64,000 nucleotides of DNA from Candidatus Gastranaerophilales bacterium (GCA_944323395.1 CALUSI010000001.1:124001-188000); one strand, 5' to 3'. Shown: positions 46,118-56,843, numbered from the stretch's first letter. Program-made: numbers and translations. The notes: a model not told the origin generated them from the sequence alone.

Positions 46118-47044
46118 TTATAATTCTAATCGTTCTACTAGTTTAGGAACTAATAAATCCCAAGCTTTTTCATTTGGATGAACATCATTTGGTATTCTGT
46201 ATTTTTCTTCAAATAAGTGTTCATTTGTTAATTCGTAACTGTTAATTATTATAAATCCTTCATCCCTGAGTTCATTCCATCTTGGATTATTAAATATCCA
46301 GGAGTTTTCATTTTCTTCATATTGAAGAATAACTAACTTTGAATTTGGAAATTTTTTGTTTAATATAGATTTCATTTTTAAAAAATGAGCTTTCATAAAA
46401 TCAAATATTTCATCTTGATTTTTTTTATTATACATATAAAGAATTAAATTTAAGTTTATATATCTTATTATTGATGATTTGAATAAAAATGAATAAATCG
46501 GTTTTCTTTCTTCTAATATTTTTCCATTATATTGGTATAAAATATCAAGATATGGTTCATCTATATTCATTATCTCGCGGTATAGTCTATATAAGTGATT
46601 ATCAATCATAACAAATATAATATATTCTGGATTGGATATTGTTTTTTCTATATTATAATGTTCTGCTATATATGGTACATATTGAATACCAAGACTAGAT
46701 ATGGATCTGTTGAAAACGCTTCTTCCTGTATGTTCAGACAATTTATATGATAGTGATTGTTCTGGTTTAAGTAAATAACCATAACCAAATGAACATCCAA
46801 AAATTAATATAGATCTTTTTGATGATTCTTTCTTAAAATCTCTAAAATAATTATTATTTACTTTATCAAGATATGATTCATCTATGTCTATTATGTGAGT
46901 GAATTTTATATATTTTTCTATGCTTTCTGTAAAGCTTATATTTTGTCTTTTGAATTCTATATAATAAAAAAAGCCGTAATCAATTAACAATAATAAAATT
47001 AAATTAATAATTACAATTAATATAAAAGTACATATTTTTTTCAT
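46118..47044 (-). CDS. Membrane-anchored SGNH-hydrolase-like protein (paralogue 3)
   Basis: A 308-residue member of the local family. Anchor at about 5-24; block I IFGCSFGYG with S85; block II SSLGIQYVPYIAEH; block III VMIDNHLYRLYRE; block V PNDVHPNEKAWDLL with D-x-H. The end VPKLVERLEL repeats the family C-terminus. It is third of three tandem copies, 4 bases after paralogue 4 and 6 bases before the HhH gene. Substrate unknown. Confidence 0.8.
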   Translation of the reverse strand: MKKICTFILIVIINLILLLLIDYGFFYYIEFKRQNISFTESIEKYIKFTHIIDIDESYLDKVNNNYFRDFKKESSKRSILIFGCSFGYGYLLKPEQSLSYKLSEHTGRSVFNRSISSLGIQYVPYIAEHYNIEKTISNPEYIIFVMIDNHLYRLYREIMNIDEPYLDILYQYNGKILEERKPIYSFLFKSSIIRYINLNLILYMYNKKNQDEIFDFMKAHFLKMKSILNKKFPNSKLVILQYEENENSWIFNNPRWNELRDEGFIIINSYELTNEHLFEEKYRIPNDVHPNEKAWDLLVPKLVERLEL

Positions 47045-47048
47045 ATTC

Positions 47049-48017
47049 TTATAAATCCAGCTTTTTTATGATTTTGGGAGTTAGTAAATCCCAAGCTTTT
47101 TCTGTTGGGTGATGATTATCTTGCATTTGGTATTTTTCATTACGTAAATCTTCATCTGTGATTTCTTTTGTGGAAACTACAATGAAATTATTATCTTTTA
47201 ATTTTTGTATAAGTTCCTGTTTATACATAACTTCCCAGTCTTCATAAATTAGAACTATAAATTTTATTTTTTTGTTCCAATGTTTTTCCAATTTTTTTCT
47301 TGTTTCATTAAAATATAATACAGTATTATCTGTTATTTTATTAGAATTATTTTGATTATTTATATATTTGTCTGAATATACATGATTAAAATGTTTTACT
47401 ATGTATATTGATTTGAAAAAATTAATAAAAGAATTATATGGATTATCCATAATAAGTTTATTTTGGTTTTTGTGGAAATGTGGATAAAGATGTAAATCAA
47501 GAACATCAAAATACCATAGCATAGAGCGTCTGTAATGGTCACCTATCATTACATATATTACAGTATCCGAATTTTGTACTGTTTTATAAAAAGAGTCAGA
47601 TAAACTTTGCATATACATATGCTGAAAACTTCCACCGGATATACTTCTATTATAAACCGGTCTTTTAAGTATATGTGAAAGTTTATAACTTAAGGTTTGA
47701 TTGTAGTTTAAATGTTGTCCGAAAGCATAAGAACAACCAAATATAACAATTGGAATTTGATTTTTATATTCTTTTCCGTCAGGAAGTCTTCCAAAAAATA
47801 TGTTGTTTTTACCGTTAAAATAACTTTCCAAATCTGTTATGTATTCCGGTAAATATGGCATGTATTTGAATTCGTTTATTCTGTATAATTTCGGATGATT
47901 CTGATAGTATATAGAAGCATAATATTTATATATGAATATATCTGATATTAGTACTATTAATACTAATATTAAAATATTCCCGAGTATAATAAGTATGCTT
48001 TTCTTATATTTCTTCAT
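47049..48017 (-). CDS. Membrane-anchored SGNH-hydrolase-like protein (paralogue 4)
   Basis: A 322-residue copy. Anchor at about 8-28; block I VIFGCSYAFG with S96; block II RSISGGSFQHMYMQSL; block III VMIGDHYRRSMLW; block V QDNHHPTEKAWDLL. Its start overlaps the end of paralogue 5 by 14 bases and it is 4 bases upstream of paralogue 3. The central region differs most between copies, which would fit different acceptors for each. Confidence 0.8.
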   Translation of the reverse strand: MKKYKKSILIILGNILILVLIVLISDIFIYKYYASIYYQNHPKLYRINEFKYMPYLPEYITDLESYFNGKNNIFFGRLPDGKEYKNQIPIVIFGCSYAFGQHLNYNQTLSYKLSHILKRPVYNRSISGGSFQHMYMQSLSDSFYKTVQNSDTVIYVMIGDHYRRSMLWYFDVLDLHLYPHFHKNQNKLIMDNPYNSFINFFKSIYIVKHFNHVYSDKYINNQNNSNKITDNTVLYFNETRKKLEKHWNKKIKFIVLIYEDWEVMYKQELIQKLKDNNFIVVSTKEITDEDLRNEKYQMQDNHHPTEKAWDLLTPKIIKKLDL

Positions 48018-48966
48018 TTTCTATATCTAATTTTTTCATTATGAGAGGAGTTAACAAGTCCCAAGCTTCTTCTCTCGGATGGTGGTTGTCTAATAAATAT
48101 TTTGAAGACTTTAAATTTTCTTTTGTTAAATCGCAACTATTTATTATGATAAAGCCTGCTTTTTTAAGATTTTCTTTTAAATAATTATTTTGTTTATTAT
48201 CTTCATAGAAAAATATAACATATTTAGTATTTTTCCAGTGTTTTTCCATTTCTTTTTTTGCTTCGGTGAAGTGTTTTATTGCAAAGTCGTAGCATTTTTT
48301 TTTGTTTTTTGCATTAAGAATAAATTTATTCACAAAAATATGATGTATTTTGTTTACAATATATAACCTTTTAATTTGTCTTAGTAATGGGTTTTTGTTT
48401 TGAATTTGAATTAAGGAACCATTTTCCTCTTTATATCTTAAGTTTTGTTCATCAGCTAATATGTTCCAAGAAGAGAATGATAGCAGATATAATCTTCGAA
48501 TGTGGTCATTAATATATACATATATAACATATTCAGGTTCTCTGATTTGCTTATATATTTCATCTAATTTTGTTTGATAAAGCATATGTTGAACACTCCA
48601 ACCGGTCCAAGCTCTATTGTATACCGGAACTTTTGCAAGTTTTGAAAGTTTATAAGAAAATGTTTGTTCATTATCTAAAGAATATCCATAAGCATATGAG
48701 CAACCGAATATAACAATTGATTTTTTGTTGTATTCTAGACCTTCAACAGGTCGTCCCCAGCCATTTTCAGGGCGGGGAAATGTTGTTGGATCAAATTTGA
48801 AATTTTTTACTCCCGGATGAAATTTTAACCTCTGAATTGAAGGAGGAAAAACACCTAAATTTTTTAAATGTTTATTTTCTTGTAACCAAATAATAATCTC
48901 TACTGATAAAATTAAAAATAAAAATACGATTATATTAATTATTAAAAATAAATAAACTTTTTTCAT
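48004..48966 (-). CDS. Membrane-anchored SGNH-hydrolase-like protein (paralogue 5)
   Basis: A 320-residue copy and the first gene of the eight-gene operon. Anchor at about 4-24; block I VIFGCSYAYGYSL with S90; block II AWTGWSVQHMLYQTK; block III VYINDHIRRLYLL; block V LDNHHPREEAWDLL. Closest by eye to paralogue 1 near nanE (GCSYAYGY, GWS-QHMLYQ). The 338-base spacer to infA on the other strand must hold the operon promoter. Confidence 0.8.
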   Translation of the reverse strand: MKKVYLFLIINIIVFLFLILSVEIIIWLQENKHLKNLGVFPPSIQRLKFHPGVKNFKFDPTTFPRPENGWGRPVEGLEYNKKSIVIFGCSYAYGYSLDNEQTFSYKLSKLAKVPVYNRAWTGWSVQHMLYQTKLDEIYKQIREPEYVIYVYINDHIRRLYLLSFSSWNILADEQNLRYKEENGSLIQIQNKNPLLRQIKRLYIVNKIHHIFVNKFILNAKNKKKCYDFAIKHFTEAKKEMEKHWKNTKYVIFFYEDNKQNNYLKENLKKAGFIIINSCDLTKENLKSSKYLLDNHHPREEAWDLLTPLIMKKLDIENEEI

Positions 48967-49304
48967 ATGAAATTTCCAATATTCTTTTGATTAAGATGGT
49001 ATTGAAAATTTTATTTTATGTCAAATACTTCAGAATTAGTAAATAGATAAACGATATAAAAATTGTTTATTTAAAAATATGAAACTTTAACTTGTTAAGA
49101 AAAATTTACAAAAAGTCGAAACAATTAAGAAATAGCGATATTTTGAGAATCGCACAACAATTGTATAACTCGTAAGATTAAAAAAACAATTGATGAAAAA
49201 ATAATAAAAAACGTCAAAATGTTAAAAAACATGGGAAAAAACGCTTGATTTGATAAATTTAACATGTAGGATAGTTATATTGACTATCATAAAATGAGGA
49301 AAAA
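48967..49304. promoter_or_regulatory. Divergent intergenic region between SGNH operon and ribosomal cluster
   Basis: No gene is visible in these 338 bases. A possible plus-strand promoter is TTGATT (near 49247) with TAGGAT (near 49269). The short hairpin GATAGT-N7-ACTATC (49270-49288) sits in the infA leader just before the ribosome site and could be an autoregulatory ribosomal-protein target. Evidence for both is modest. No secY, adk or map gene precedes infA, unlike most bacteria. Confidence 0.4.
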
Positions 49305-49520
49305 ATGTCAAAAGACGTAATAGAATTTGAAGGAACAATAGTAGAATCATTGCCGAATGCAATGTTTCAGGTAAAACTTGAAAACGGGCATGAAATATTG
49401 GCTCATATTTCAGGAAAGATTAGGAAGAATTTCATAAAGATTTTACCGGGCGACAAGGTAAAAGTAGAAATGACACCATATGATTTAACAAGAGGTCGCA
49501 TAACATACAGGTTAAAATAA
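49305..49520 (+). CDS. infA: Translation initiation factor IF-1
   Basis: A 71-residue OB-fold factor, the usual length, that binds the ribosomal A site with IF-2 and IF-3. [18 protein letters not shown] and the [12 protein letters not shown] ending are diagnostic. ATGAGGAAAAAATG gives a clear ribosome site. First gene of the ribosomal cluster here. Confidence 0.97.
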   Translation: MSKDVIEFEGTIVESLPNAMFQVKLENGHEILAHISGKIRKNFIKILPGDKVKVEMTPYDLTRGRITYRLK

Positions 49521-49535
49521 AGAAGGAAATAAAAG

Positions 49536-49649
49536 ATGAAAGTAAGAGCTTCAGTAAAACCACTTTGTGATAAATGCAAAGTAATTAAAAGAAAAGGCAG
49601 AGTAGCAATTATTTGTGAAAATCCAAAACACAAACAAAGACAAGGCTAA
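49536..49649 (+). CDS. rpmJ: 50S ribosomal protein L36
   Basis: A 37-residue protein, [15 protein letters not shown] then [19 protein letters not shown], with the zinc ligands C11, C14, C27 and H32. It is the zinc-containing form of L36. The gene starts 15 bases after infA behind AGAAGGA. The order infA-rpmJ-rpsM is the standard one. A 131-base spacer, longer than normal, separates it from rpsM. Confidence 0.96.
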   Translation: MKVRASVKPLCDKCKVIKRKGRVAIICENPKHKQRQG

Positions 49650-49780
49650 TTATTCTATTGAATGAATAGGTTTAAGTGGAAGTATATAAAACGGAAGCTA
49701 AGACAGATAGAAAGAAATAATTAGAAAACAGATTAACCCAAAAACTAAAAACAAAGAAAGATATAGTAGAAGGAGAAACA

Positions 49781-50146
49781 ATGGCAAGACTTGCTGGGGT
49801 AGATTTACCTCGTAACAAAAGAATGATAATTGCATTAACCTATATCTACGGAATAGGACCTGCAAGAAGTGCGAAAATATTGGCAGCTTGTAATATATCT
49901 GAAGATTTAAGAACAGATGATTTAACAGAAGACCATATTAGAGCATTAAGAGAAGAGATTGCTCATTATACAATCGAAGGTGATTTAAGAAGAGAAGAAT
50001 CACTAAATATAAAGAGATTGAGCGAAATCAACTCATACAGAGGAATGCGTCACAGACGTAAACTTCCTGTAAGAGGACAAAGAACAAAAACAAACGCAAG
50101 AACAAGACGCGGTAAGAAAACAGGCCCAATCGCCAACAAGAAATAA
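49781..50146 (+). CDS. rpsM: 30S ribosomal protein S13
   Basis: A 121-residue head protein of the small subunit. [20 protein letters not shown], the helix-two-turns-helix motif IYGIGPARS and the basic tail [16 protein letters not shown] are characteristic. An AGAAGGAG ribosome site precedes the ATG. The 131-base leader from rpmJ includes a small CTATT/AATAG hairpin that may be a regulatory target, though evidence is weak. Confidence 0.98.
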   Translation: MARLAGVDLPRNKRMIIALTYIYGIGPARSAKILAACNISEDLRTDDLTEDHIRALREEIAHYTIEGDLRREESLNIKRLSEINSYRGMRHRRKLPVRGQRTKTNARTRRGKKTGPIANKK

Positions 50147-50166
50147 TTGAAGGAGTAATATAGACA

Positions 50167-50553
50167 ATGGCTAGACCGGTAAAAACAAAAAAGAAAGAAA
50201 AAAAGAATGTATTACAAGGTGTTGTACATATACAATCAACATTCAATAATACAATCGTAACTTCAACAGATACTCAAGGTAATGCTATTGCTTGGGCTTC
50301 TGCAGGTGGCTGCGGATTTAAAGGTGCAAGAAAAGGAACACCGTTTGCAGCACAATCAGCAGCAGAAAAGGTTGCAAAGCAATCAATAGACCAAGGTATG
50401 AAAAAGGTTGAAGTTTATATTAAAGGACCTGGTTCAGGCAGAGAAACAGCTATCAGAGCTATTCAAGCAGCCGGACTGGAAATTACATTAATTAAGGACG
50501 TTACACCGATTCCACACAACGGTTGCCGTCCACCAAAAAAACGTAGAGTATAA
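50167..50553 (+). CDS. rpsK: 30S ribosomal protein S11
   Basis: A 128-residue platform protein of the 30S subunit. The [15 protein letters not shown] strand, [11 protein letters not shown] and the C-terminal [13 protein letters not shown] equivalent ([14 protein letters not shown]) are diagnostic. Located 20 bases after rpsM and 23 bases before rpsD. Confidence 0.98.
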   Translation: MARPVKTKKKEKKNVLQGVVHIQSTFNNTIVTSTDTQGNAIAWASAGGCGFKGARKGTPFAAQSAAEKVAKQSIDQGMKKVEVYIKGPGSGRETAIRAIQAAGLEITLIKDVTPIPHNGCRPPKKRRV

Positions 50554-50576
50554 TTAATAACGTAAGGAGTCATAAA

Positions 50577-51179
50577 TTGGCTAAGTATACAGGACCATCA
50601 AATAAATTATATCGTAACTATGGCGTTACTGATTTATCAAACAGAAAGTTGGTTTCTTCATTAAGACAAAATGCTTCTGGTCAGCATGGCGCAGCAAGAA
50701 AGAAACTTTCCGATTACGCTTTACACTTAAACGAAAAACAAAAAATTCGTTTAACATATTTAGTAAGTGAAAAACAATTCGTTAGATATTATAACGAAGC
50801 AAGCAGAAGAAAAGGTGTTACAGGCACTATTCTTTTACAATTATTAGAGTCGAGATTGGATAACATCGTTTTCAGGACAGGTTATGCTGTTACAAGAAAA
50901 CAAGCAAGACAAATCGTTAATCACGGGCATGTTTTAGTAAACGGTAAAAGAGTTGACATTCCGTCATTCTTGGTAAAACCTGGTGATGTTATTACATTCA
51001 AAGCAGGAAGCAATGATTTTGTAAAATCAGTATCTGAATCAATTGATTTAGCTTTAGCACCTGCTTGGATGACAATTGATAAAGATGCTTTAAAAGTAAC
51101 TTTTGACAGAATTCCTGAAAGAGAAGAATTAGACCCTGAACTTAAAGAGCAACTTGTAATCGAGTATTATTCTAAATAA
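50577..51179 (+). CDS. rpsD: 30S ribosomal protein S4
   Basis: A 200-residue assembly protein. It starts with TTG behind a perfect AAGGAG site; no ATG fits. The N-terminal MAKYTGPSNKLYRNYGV lacks the zinc cysteines, so it is the zinc-free form. The S4 RNA-binding domain covers about 92-155 (RLDNIVFRTGYAVTRKQARQ). In many cyanobacteria rpsD lies away from this cluster, as I recall, so its presence between rpsK and rpoA is notable. Confidence 0.97.
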   Translation: MAKYTGPSNKLYRNYGVTDLSNRKLVSSLRQNASGQHGAARKKLSDYALHLNEKQKIRLTYLVSEKQFVRYYNEASRRKGVTGTILLQLLESRLDNIVFRTGYAVTRKQARQIVNHGHVLVNGKRVDIPSFLVKPGDVITFKAGSNDFVKSVSESIDLALAPAWMTIDKDALKVTFDRIPEREELDPELKEQLVIEYYSK

Positions 51180-51198
51180 TTGTAGGAGATTAATTATA

Positions 51199-52173
51199 AT
51201 GGAATTAAAAATTAAATGCATAAATACAACAACCAGTTCAGACGGATCTCAATACGGTAAGTTCGTAGTTGAACCGTTGGAAAAAGGCTTTGGTACAACA
51301 GTTGGAAACGCTTTAAGAAGAGTTTTATTATCTTCTTTAGAGGGTGCTGCTGTTACTTCTATAAGAATTGAAGGTATTACTCACGAATATACATCAATTC
51401 CTGGAATTGTTGAAGATGCAATCGATATTATGTTGAATTTAAAAGGTTTAACAGTAAAAACAGAAGATAGAGATCCTCAACATTTAAGATTAGAAGTGGA
51501 TAGACCAGGACCTGTTCTTGCAAGTGATTTACAATTGCCTGCAGGTGTAAAGGTTGTAAATCCTGACTGGTTAATTTGTACTATTTCAGAAGGTGGCAGT
51601 ATTTCTGCAGATATAACTGTTGAAACAGGAAAAGGCTACAGAGCTGTTGACGTTTTGAAAGAAAACAAAGGCAATATTCCAATTGACTTGTTACCAATTG
51701 ATGCATCATTCATGCCAATCAAGAGAGTAAGCTATAATGTTGAAAATACTCGTGTTGGAGATGTTATTGATTACGATAAATTAACTCTTGAGATTTGGTC
51801 AAATGGTAGTATAGATGTATCAAGTGCTTTGAGTCAAGCTGCAAACTTGTTGATTGAACATTTTATGCAAATTGCTTCTATCACAGGTCAACCTGCTGTA
51901 TTACCAAATGCACATGTTGTTGAAGAAGTTGAAGAAGAAGCACAAACTCCAAGCATTTCAATTGAAGATTTGGAATTATCTGTTAGAGCTTACAATTGCT
52001 TAAAGAGAGCTAGCATTAATTCTTTAGCTGAATTATTGAAAAAGTCAGAACATGATTTGTTGAATATCAAGAATTTCGGTAAAAAATCTTCTGATGAAGT
52101 AATAGAAAAGTTGCACCAAGTTGGTTTGGAACTTCAACCAAATCCTGAAGGTGTAGAGTTAGAAGAAGTGTAA
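51199..52173 (+). CDS. rpoA: RNA polymerase alpha subunit
   Basis: A 324-residue alpha subunit. The N-terminal dimerisation domain includes VEPLEKGFGTTVGNALRRVL, a linker around 235-255 is acidic, and the C-terminal domain (about 258-318, IEDLELSVRAYNCLKRASIN) that contacts UP elements and activators is complete. It lies 19 bases after rpsD and 18 before rplQ. Confidence 0.98.
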   Translation: MELKIKCINTTTSSDGSQYGKFVVEPLEKGFGTTVGNALRRVLLSSLEGAAVTSIRIEGITHEYTSIPGIVEDAIDIMLNLKGLTVKTEDRDPQHLRLEVDRPGPVLASDLQLPAGVKVVNPDWLICTISEGGSISADITVETGKGYRAVDVLKENKGNIPIDLLPIDASFMPIKRVSYNVENTRVGDVIDYDKLTLEIWSNGSIDVSSALSQAANLLIEHFMQIASITGQPAVLPNAHVVEEVEEEAQTPSISIEDLELSVRAYNCLKRASINSLAELLKKSEHDLLNIKNFGKKSSDEVIEKLHQVGLELQPNPEGVELEEV

Positions 52174-52191
52174 TACAAAAGGACAAATAAA

Positions 52192-52620
52192 ATGAGACAC
52201 CAATGCAATAGAAACAGACTTGGCAGACCTCAAGACCAAAGAAAAGCATTATTAAGATCTTTGGCAACCGAGTTGTTCTTACATGGCGAAATCAAAACAA
52301 CTATTTCAAAAGCAAAAGCATTAAAGCCATATGCTGAAGAAATAATCACTCTTGCAAAAAGAGGCGATTTACATGCCAGAAGACAAGCTGCAAAGTTCAT
52401 ATTTGATGTAGAAACATCAAAATTTGTTGATAGTCAAACAGGTGAAGTTTTCACAGAATTACAAGAAGGTAAAAAATTAATTCCTCAAACAGTTCTAAGA
52501 AAATTATTCTCTGAAATTGGCAAACAATATGAAAACAGAAATGGTGGATATACAAGAATATATCACTTACCACCAAGACGCGGTGATGCTGCAGAAATGG
52601 CTTTAATCCAATTAGTATAA
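52192..52620 (+). CDS. rplQ: 50S ribosomal protein L17
   Basis: A 142-residue protein. MRHQCNRNRLGRPQDQRKAL and the ending YTRIYHLPPRRGDAAEMALI are diagnostic. It is about 20 residues longer than the cyanobacterial form owing to a middle insertion (ETSKFVDSQTGEVFTELQEG region). The stop overlaps the truA start by one base. Confidence 0.97.
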   Translation: MRHQCNRNRLGRPQDQRKALLRSLATELFLHGEIKTTISKAKALKPYAEEIITLAKRGDLHARRQAAKFIFDVETSKFVDSQTGEVFTELQEGKKLIPQTVLRKLFSEIGKQYENRNGGYTRIYHLPPRRGDAAEMALIQLV

Positions 52621-53399
52621 TGAACAGATACTTATTGGTATTGGAGTACATAGGCACATCATATATGGGAAGTCAAAAGCAACCCGAAAAAATGCCTAAC
52701 AGTAGTAAGCTTGTAGTAACAATACAAGATGAACTGGAAAAAGCAATCAGTACATTGACAAAAACAAAAACCAAAACAATTTTTTCAGGTAGAACCGATG
52801 CCGGTGTTCACGCTAAAGGGCAAACAGCCCATTTTGAGACAGAGCTTGAACTAAATCCGAGTAAGTTCGTTAACTCGCTAAACGGTATTTTACCTAGTAC
52901 CATTAGTGTAAAAGAGTTAAAAAAAGTCCCGAAAACATTCCATGCACAAAAGAGTGCTAAAGCAAGACATTATCGTTATACAATTGCGAACAGGACTCAA
53001 AGAAGTGCGTGGGATGCACATTGTTTGTTAGTGAGATATCCTTTAGATATTCAAAAAATGAATAAAGCTTTGAGTTATCTTATAGGTGAGCATGATTTTA
53101 CTTCTTTCAAGAAAGTAAGAACAACAAATCCCGCTAAAATATGCAATATGTATGAAGCAAAAGCAGTCAGAGATGGTGATTATGTTTATATAGATTTTAT
53201 TGCAGACAGGTTTTTGTACAATATGATCAGATCGATCGTCGGAACTCTCCTGTTGATAGAGAGAAATTCTTTAGCCCCCGAGACACTTAAAGAAATTCTT
53301 GATTCAAGGGATAAAACAAAAGCAGGTTCGACCATAAGCCCAGAAGGCTTAACGTTAATTGAAGTAATTTACAATGATATAAATGGAGAAAGCAAATGA
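52620..53399 (+). CDS. truA: tRNA pseudouridine synthase A
   Basis: A 259-residue enzyme that makes pseudouridine at positions 38-40 of tRNAs. The catalytic aspartate is in [14 protein letters not shown] (about 56-69), and the [18 protein letters not shown]-like segment ([17 protein letters not shown]) near 197-213 matches the family. It overlaps rplQ and rplM by 1 and 4 bases. The rplQ-truA-rplM-rpsI order is common in bacteria including cyanobacteria. Confidence 0.96.
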   Translation: MNRYLLVLEYIGTSYMGSQKQPEKMPNSSKLVVTIQDELEKAISTLTKTKTKTIFSGRTDAGVHAKGQTAHFETELELNPSKFVNSLNGILPSTISVKELKKVPKTFHAQKSAKARHYRYTIANRTQRSAWDAHCLLVRYPLDIQKMNKALSYLIGEHDFTSFKKVRTTNPAKICNMYEAKAVRDGDYVYIDFIADRFLYNMIRSIVGTLLLIERNSLAPETLKEILDSRDKTKAGSTISPEGLTLIEVIYNDINGESK

Positions 53400-53836
53400 A
53401 AACTTATTCAGCTAAACCTCTAGAAGTAGAAAGAAAGTGGTATCTGTTAGATGCTGAAGGTCAAACTTTAGGCAGACTAGCTGTATTAGCTGCTAATCTT
53501 TTGAGAGGAAAGCACAAACCTCAATTTACTCCAAACGTAGATACAGGTGATTTTGTAATTATTATCAACGCTGAAAAAATCTGCGTTTCAGGTAAAAAAG
53601 AAACAGATAAAATTTATTATCATCACACAGGATATCCTGGTGGTTTAAAATCAGCATCATTTAAACAGTTAATGGAAAAAGATGCTACATTGGCTTTAGA
53701 AAAAGCTATTAAAGGTATGTTACCACACAATACTTTAGGTCAAGAACAATTCAATAAACTAAAAATATATGCAGGTAGTGAACATCCGCATGCGGCTCAA
53801 AAACCTGTTTTATATACAGAAACGGAGGCTAAATAA
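53396..53836 (+). CDS. rplM: 50S ribosomal protein L13
   Basis: A 146-residue early-assembly protein. [38 protein letters not shown], and the GMLPHNTLG motif are diagnostic. The start overlaps truA by 4 bases and the stop overlaps rpsI by one base. Confidence 0.98.
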   Translation: MKTYSAKPLEVERKWYLLDAEGQTLGRLAVLAANLLRGKHKPQFTPNVDTGDFVIIINAEKICVSGKKETDKIYYHHTGYPGGLKSASFKQLMEKDATLALEKAIKGMLPHNTLGQEQFNKLKIYAGSEHPHAAQKPVLYTETEAK

Positions 53837-54231
53837 TGGCAGATAAAGAAATTATGGCAACCGGAAGAAGAAAAACAGCTATTGCTGTTGTGAAGCTTGT
53901 AAAAGGTAAAGGAAGAGTTTTTGTTAACGGTAAAACTTTTTCTGAGTACTTTGGTAACAGAGCTGCTTTAGAAATGATGGTTTATAGACCTTTAGCATTA
54001 ACTGATAACCAAGAAAACTACGATGTTAAAGTAAAAGCTGTTGGCGGTGGTGTTTCTGCTCAAGCCGGAGCTATTAAGCATGGTATTTCAAGAGCTTTAT
54101 TAAAAATCAATGAAGAATATAAATCTGTATTAAAATCAGAAGGTTTATTAACAAGAGATGCTCGTGTTAAAGAACGTAAAAAATACGGTCGTAAAAGAGC
54201 CAGAAAGAGATTCCAATTCTCTAAACGTTAA
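53836..54231 (+). CDS. rpsI: 30S ribosomal protein S9
   Basis: A 131-residue protein whose C-terminal tail reaches the P-site tRNA. ATGRRKTAIAVVKLVKGKG, GGGVSAQAGAIKHGISRAL and the strictly conserved ending RKRFQFSKR are visible. Last gene of the ribosomal cluster, followed by a terminator. Confidence 0.98.
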   Translation: MADKEIMATGRRKTAIAVVKLVKGKGRVFVNGKTFSEYFGNRAALEMMVYRPLALTDNQENYDVKVKAVGGGVSAQAGAIKHGISRALLKINEEYKSVLKSEGLLTRDARVKERKKYGRKRARKRFQFSKR

Positions 54232-54249
54232 TATTCAAAAGTCCGAAAT

Positions 54250-54280
54250 GAAAAGAGTCCCTATTCTGGGGCTCTTTTCT
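54250..54280 (+). terminator. Terminator of the ribosomal cluster
   Basis: AAAAGAGTCCC (54251-54261) pairs with GGGGCTCTTTT (54268-54278), 11 bp with one wobble and a 6-base loop, followed by TCTCAT. It lies 20 bases after the rpsI stop. The T-tract is inside the stem arm, so efficiency may be moderate. Confidence 0.75.
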
Positions 54281-54328
54281 CATATGTGTTTTATAAATTA
54301 TTATACTTATTGTTAGTTCTAAAACCTT

Positions 54329-54357
54329 TTTACAAATTTTTTTTATAATTGTATAAT
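54329..54357 (+). promoter_or_regulatory. Promoter of atpD-atpC
   Basis: TTTACA (54329-54334), a 17-base spacer and consensus TATAAT (54352-54357) lie 32 bases before the atpD start. This supports independent transcription of the beta-epsilon pair. Confidence 0.75.
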
Positions 54358-54386
54358 AATATTATTGGTAAATAGGGAACAGGTGA

Positions 54387-55796
<1,410 letters not shown>

Positions 55797-55804
55797 GTAT
55801 TATT

Positions 55805-56212
55805 ATGGCAGAAAAAACTATTCATTTTAAGATAATAACTCCTGAAAAAATTGTGTATGAAGATGACGTTGATGCCATTTATGCACAAGGGCAAGAGGGC
55901 GGATTTGGTGTGTTACCAAATCATATTCCCTTTATGTCGTCTTTAGCTATCGATACAGCCAAAATTGAAAAAGACGGTGAAGTAAAATATTTTTCTATTA
56001 TTGGCGGAGCTTTTCAGTTTAAAGATAATGAAGCTATTATTTTAACAGAAGTTGCAGAATGTGGTAATGATATTGATACTACAAGAGCTCAATTGGCAAA
56101 AGAAAGGGCTGAAGCAAAAATTGCTTCCGCTGAAACTCAAAGAGATATTAAAATTGCAAACACAGCTTTGGCAAGAGCAATGGCCCGTTTAAAAGCAGCT
56201 TCAAAACAATAG
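55805..56212 (+). CDS. atpC: ATP synthase subunit epsilon
   Basis: A 135-residue central-stalk subunit. The N-terminal beta-sandwich (IHFKIITPEKIVYEDDVDAI, GGFGVLPNHIPFMSSL) and the C-terminal two-helix regulatory domain (about 90-133) are both present. It follows atpD by 8 bases and converges with the next gene at a 1-base gap. No terminator hairpin is obvious. Confidence 0.96.
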   Translation: MAEKTIHFKIITPEKIVYEDDVDAIYAQGQEGGFGVLPNHIPFMSSLAIDTAKIEKDGEVKYFSIIGGAFQFKDNEAIILTEVAECGNDIDTTRAQLAKERAEAKIASAETQRDIKIANTALARAMARLKAASKQ

Positions 56213-56213
56213 C

Positions 56214-56843
56214 TTAAACATATTCTTTTTTTATTACTTCAATGCAGAAATCGGCTATTTGTTTTTCAAAAGCTTTACCTTGAGGGCTGTTATAATATTT
56301 TTTTTTCCACCAATTGTTTTTGTATTGTTCATTTGGCATTTTCAATTTTAATATATAAACATTTTCTAAATTAATTTCTTTTGTAATATTTTCTGTATCA
56401 ATTACTGCTAATTTGAATGGTTTATTCTTTGTTATGTTTATTAGGGCGTTGTATTGATTTTCTATATCTTCACTGTCACCAAGTATTTGAAAGAAAAGGA
56501 AATTATTGTTTTCTTCAATAGTTTTTCTAAAATTATTAATTCGTTTTGTATAAAGATTTATAAGTTTTTGTTTATCTTTTTCTTTATATCTTTTATCGTG
56601 AGAGAAATAAATACAATTTGGGGCTTTAATCCAATAATCTGTTTTATATTCTAAATTGTCGAAAAATTCGTTAAAATCAGTTTTGAGCGTTTTTGTAATT
56701 TCTGGCATTCCAAAGACAGCAAAATCGAATGGGTATGTTAATTCGCCGAAAAATTTTCTTTTTTTTATTCCCCATCTTGTTAATATAGTTCGAGGCATGC
56801 AGTTTTGCCCGAGAGGAATTATTACCGGTTTAATATTTTTCAT
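56214..56843 (-). CDS. DUF1796-like putative cysteine peptidase
   Basis: About 209 residues. IPLGQNCMPRTILTRWGIKK followed by ELTYPFDFAVFGMPEI matches the opening of DUF1796 (putative papain-like cysteine peptidases), where a G-x-x-C start and a (S/Y)PFD motif are typical and the cysteine would be the nucleophile. The central region holds FSHDKRY and the C-terminal part WWKKKYYNSPQGKAFEKQIA. Start is uncertain: ATGs at 56843 and 56855 and a TTG at 56879 are in frame without a clear ribosome site. Such genes are often found with surface-glycan loci. Function unproven. Confidence 0.65.
   Translation of the reverse strand: MKNIKPVIIPLGQNCMPRTILTRWGIKKRKFFGELTYPFDFAVFGMPEITKTLKTDFNEFFDNLEYKTDYWIKAPNCIYFSHDKRYKEKDKQKLINLYTKRINNFRKTIEENNNFLFFQILGDSEDIENQYNALINITKNKPFKLAVIDTENITKEINLENVYILKLKMPNEQYKNNWWKKKYYNSPQGKAFEKQIADFCIEVIKKEYV

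Noticed and set aside
46118-48966. Insertion sequence or phage block explaining the tandem SGNH genes
   Set aside because: No transposase, integrase or terminal inverted repeats; the genes are simple tandem paralogues in one operon.
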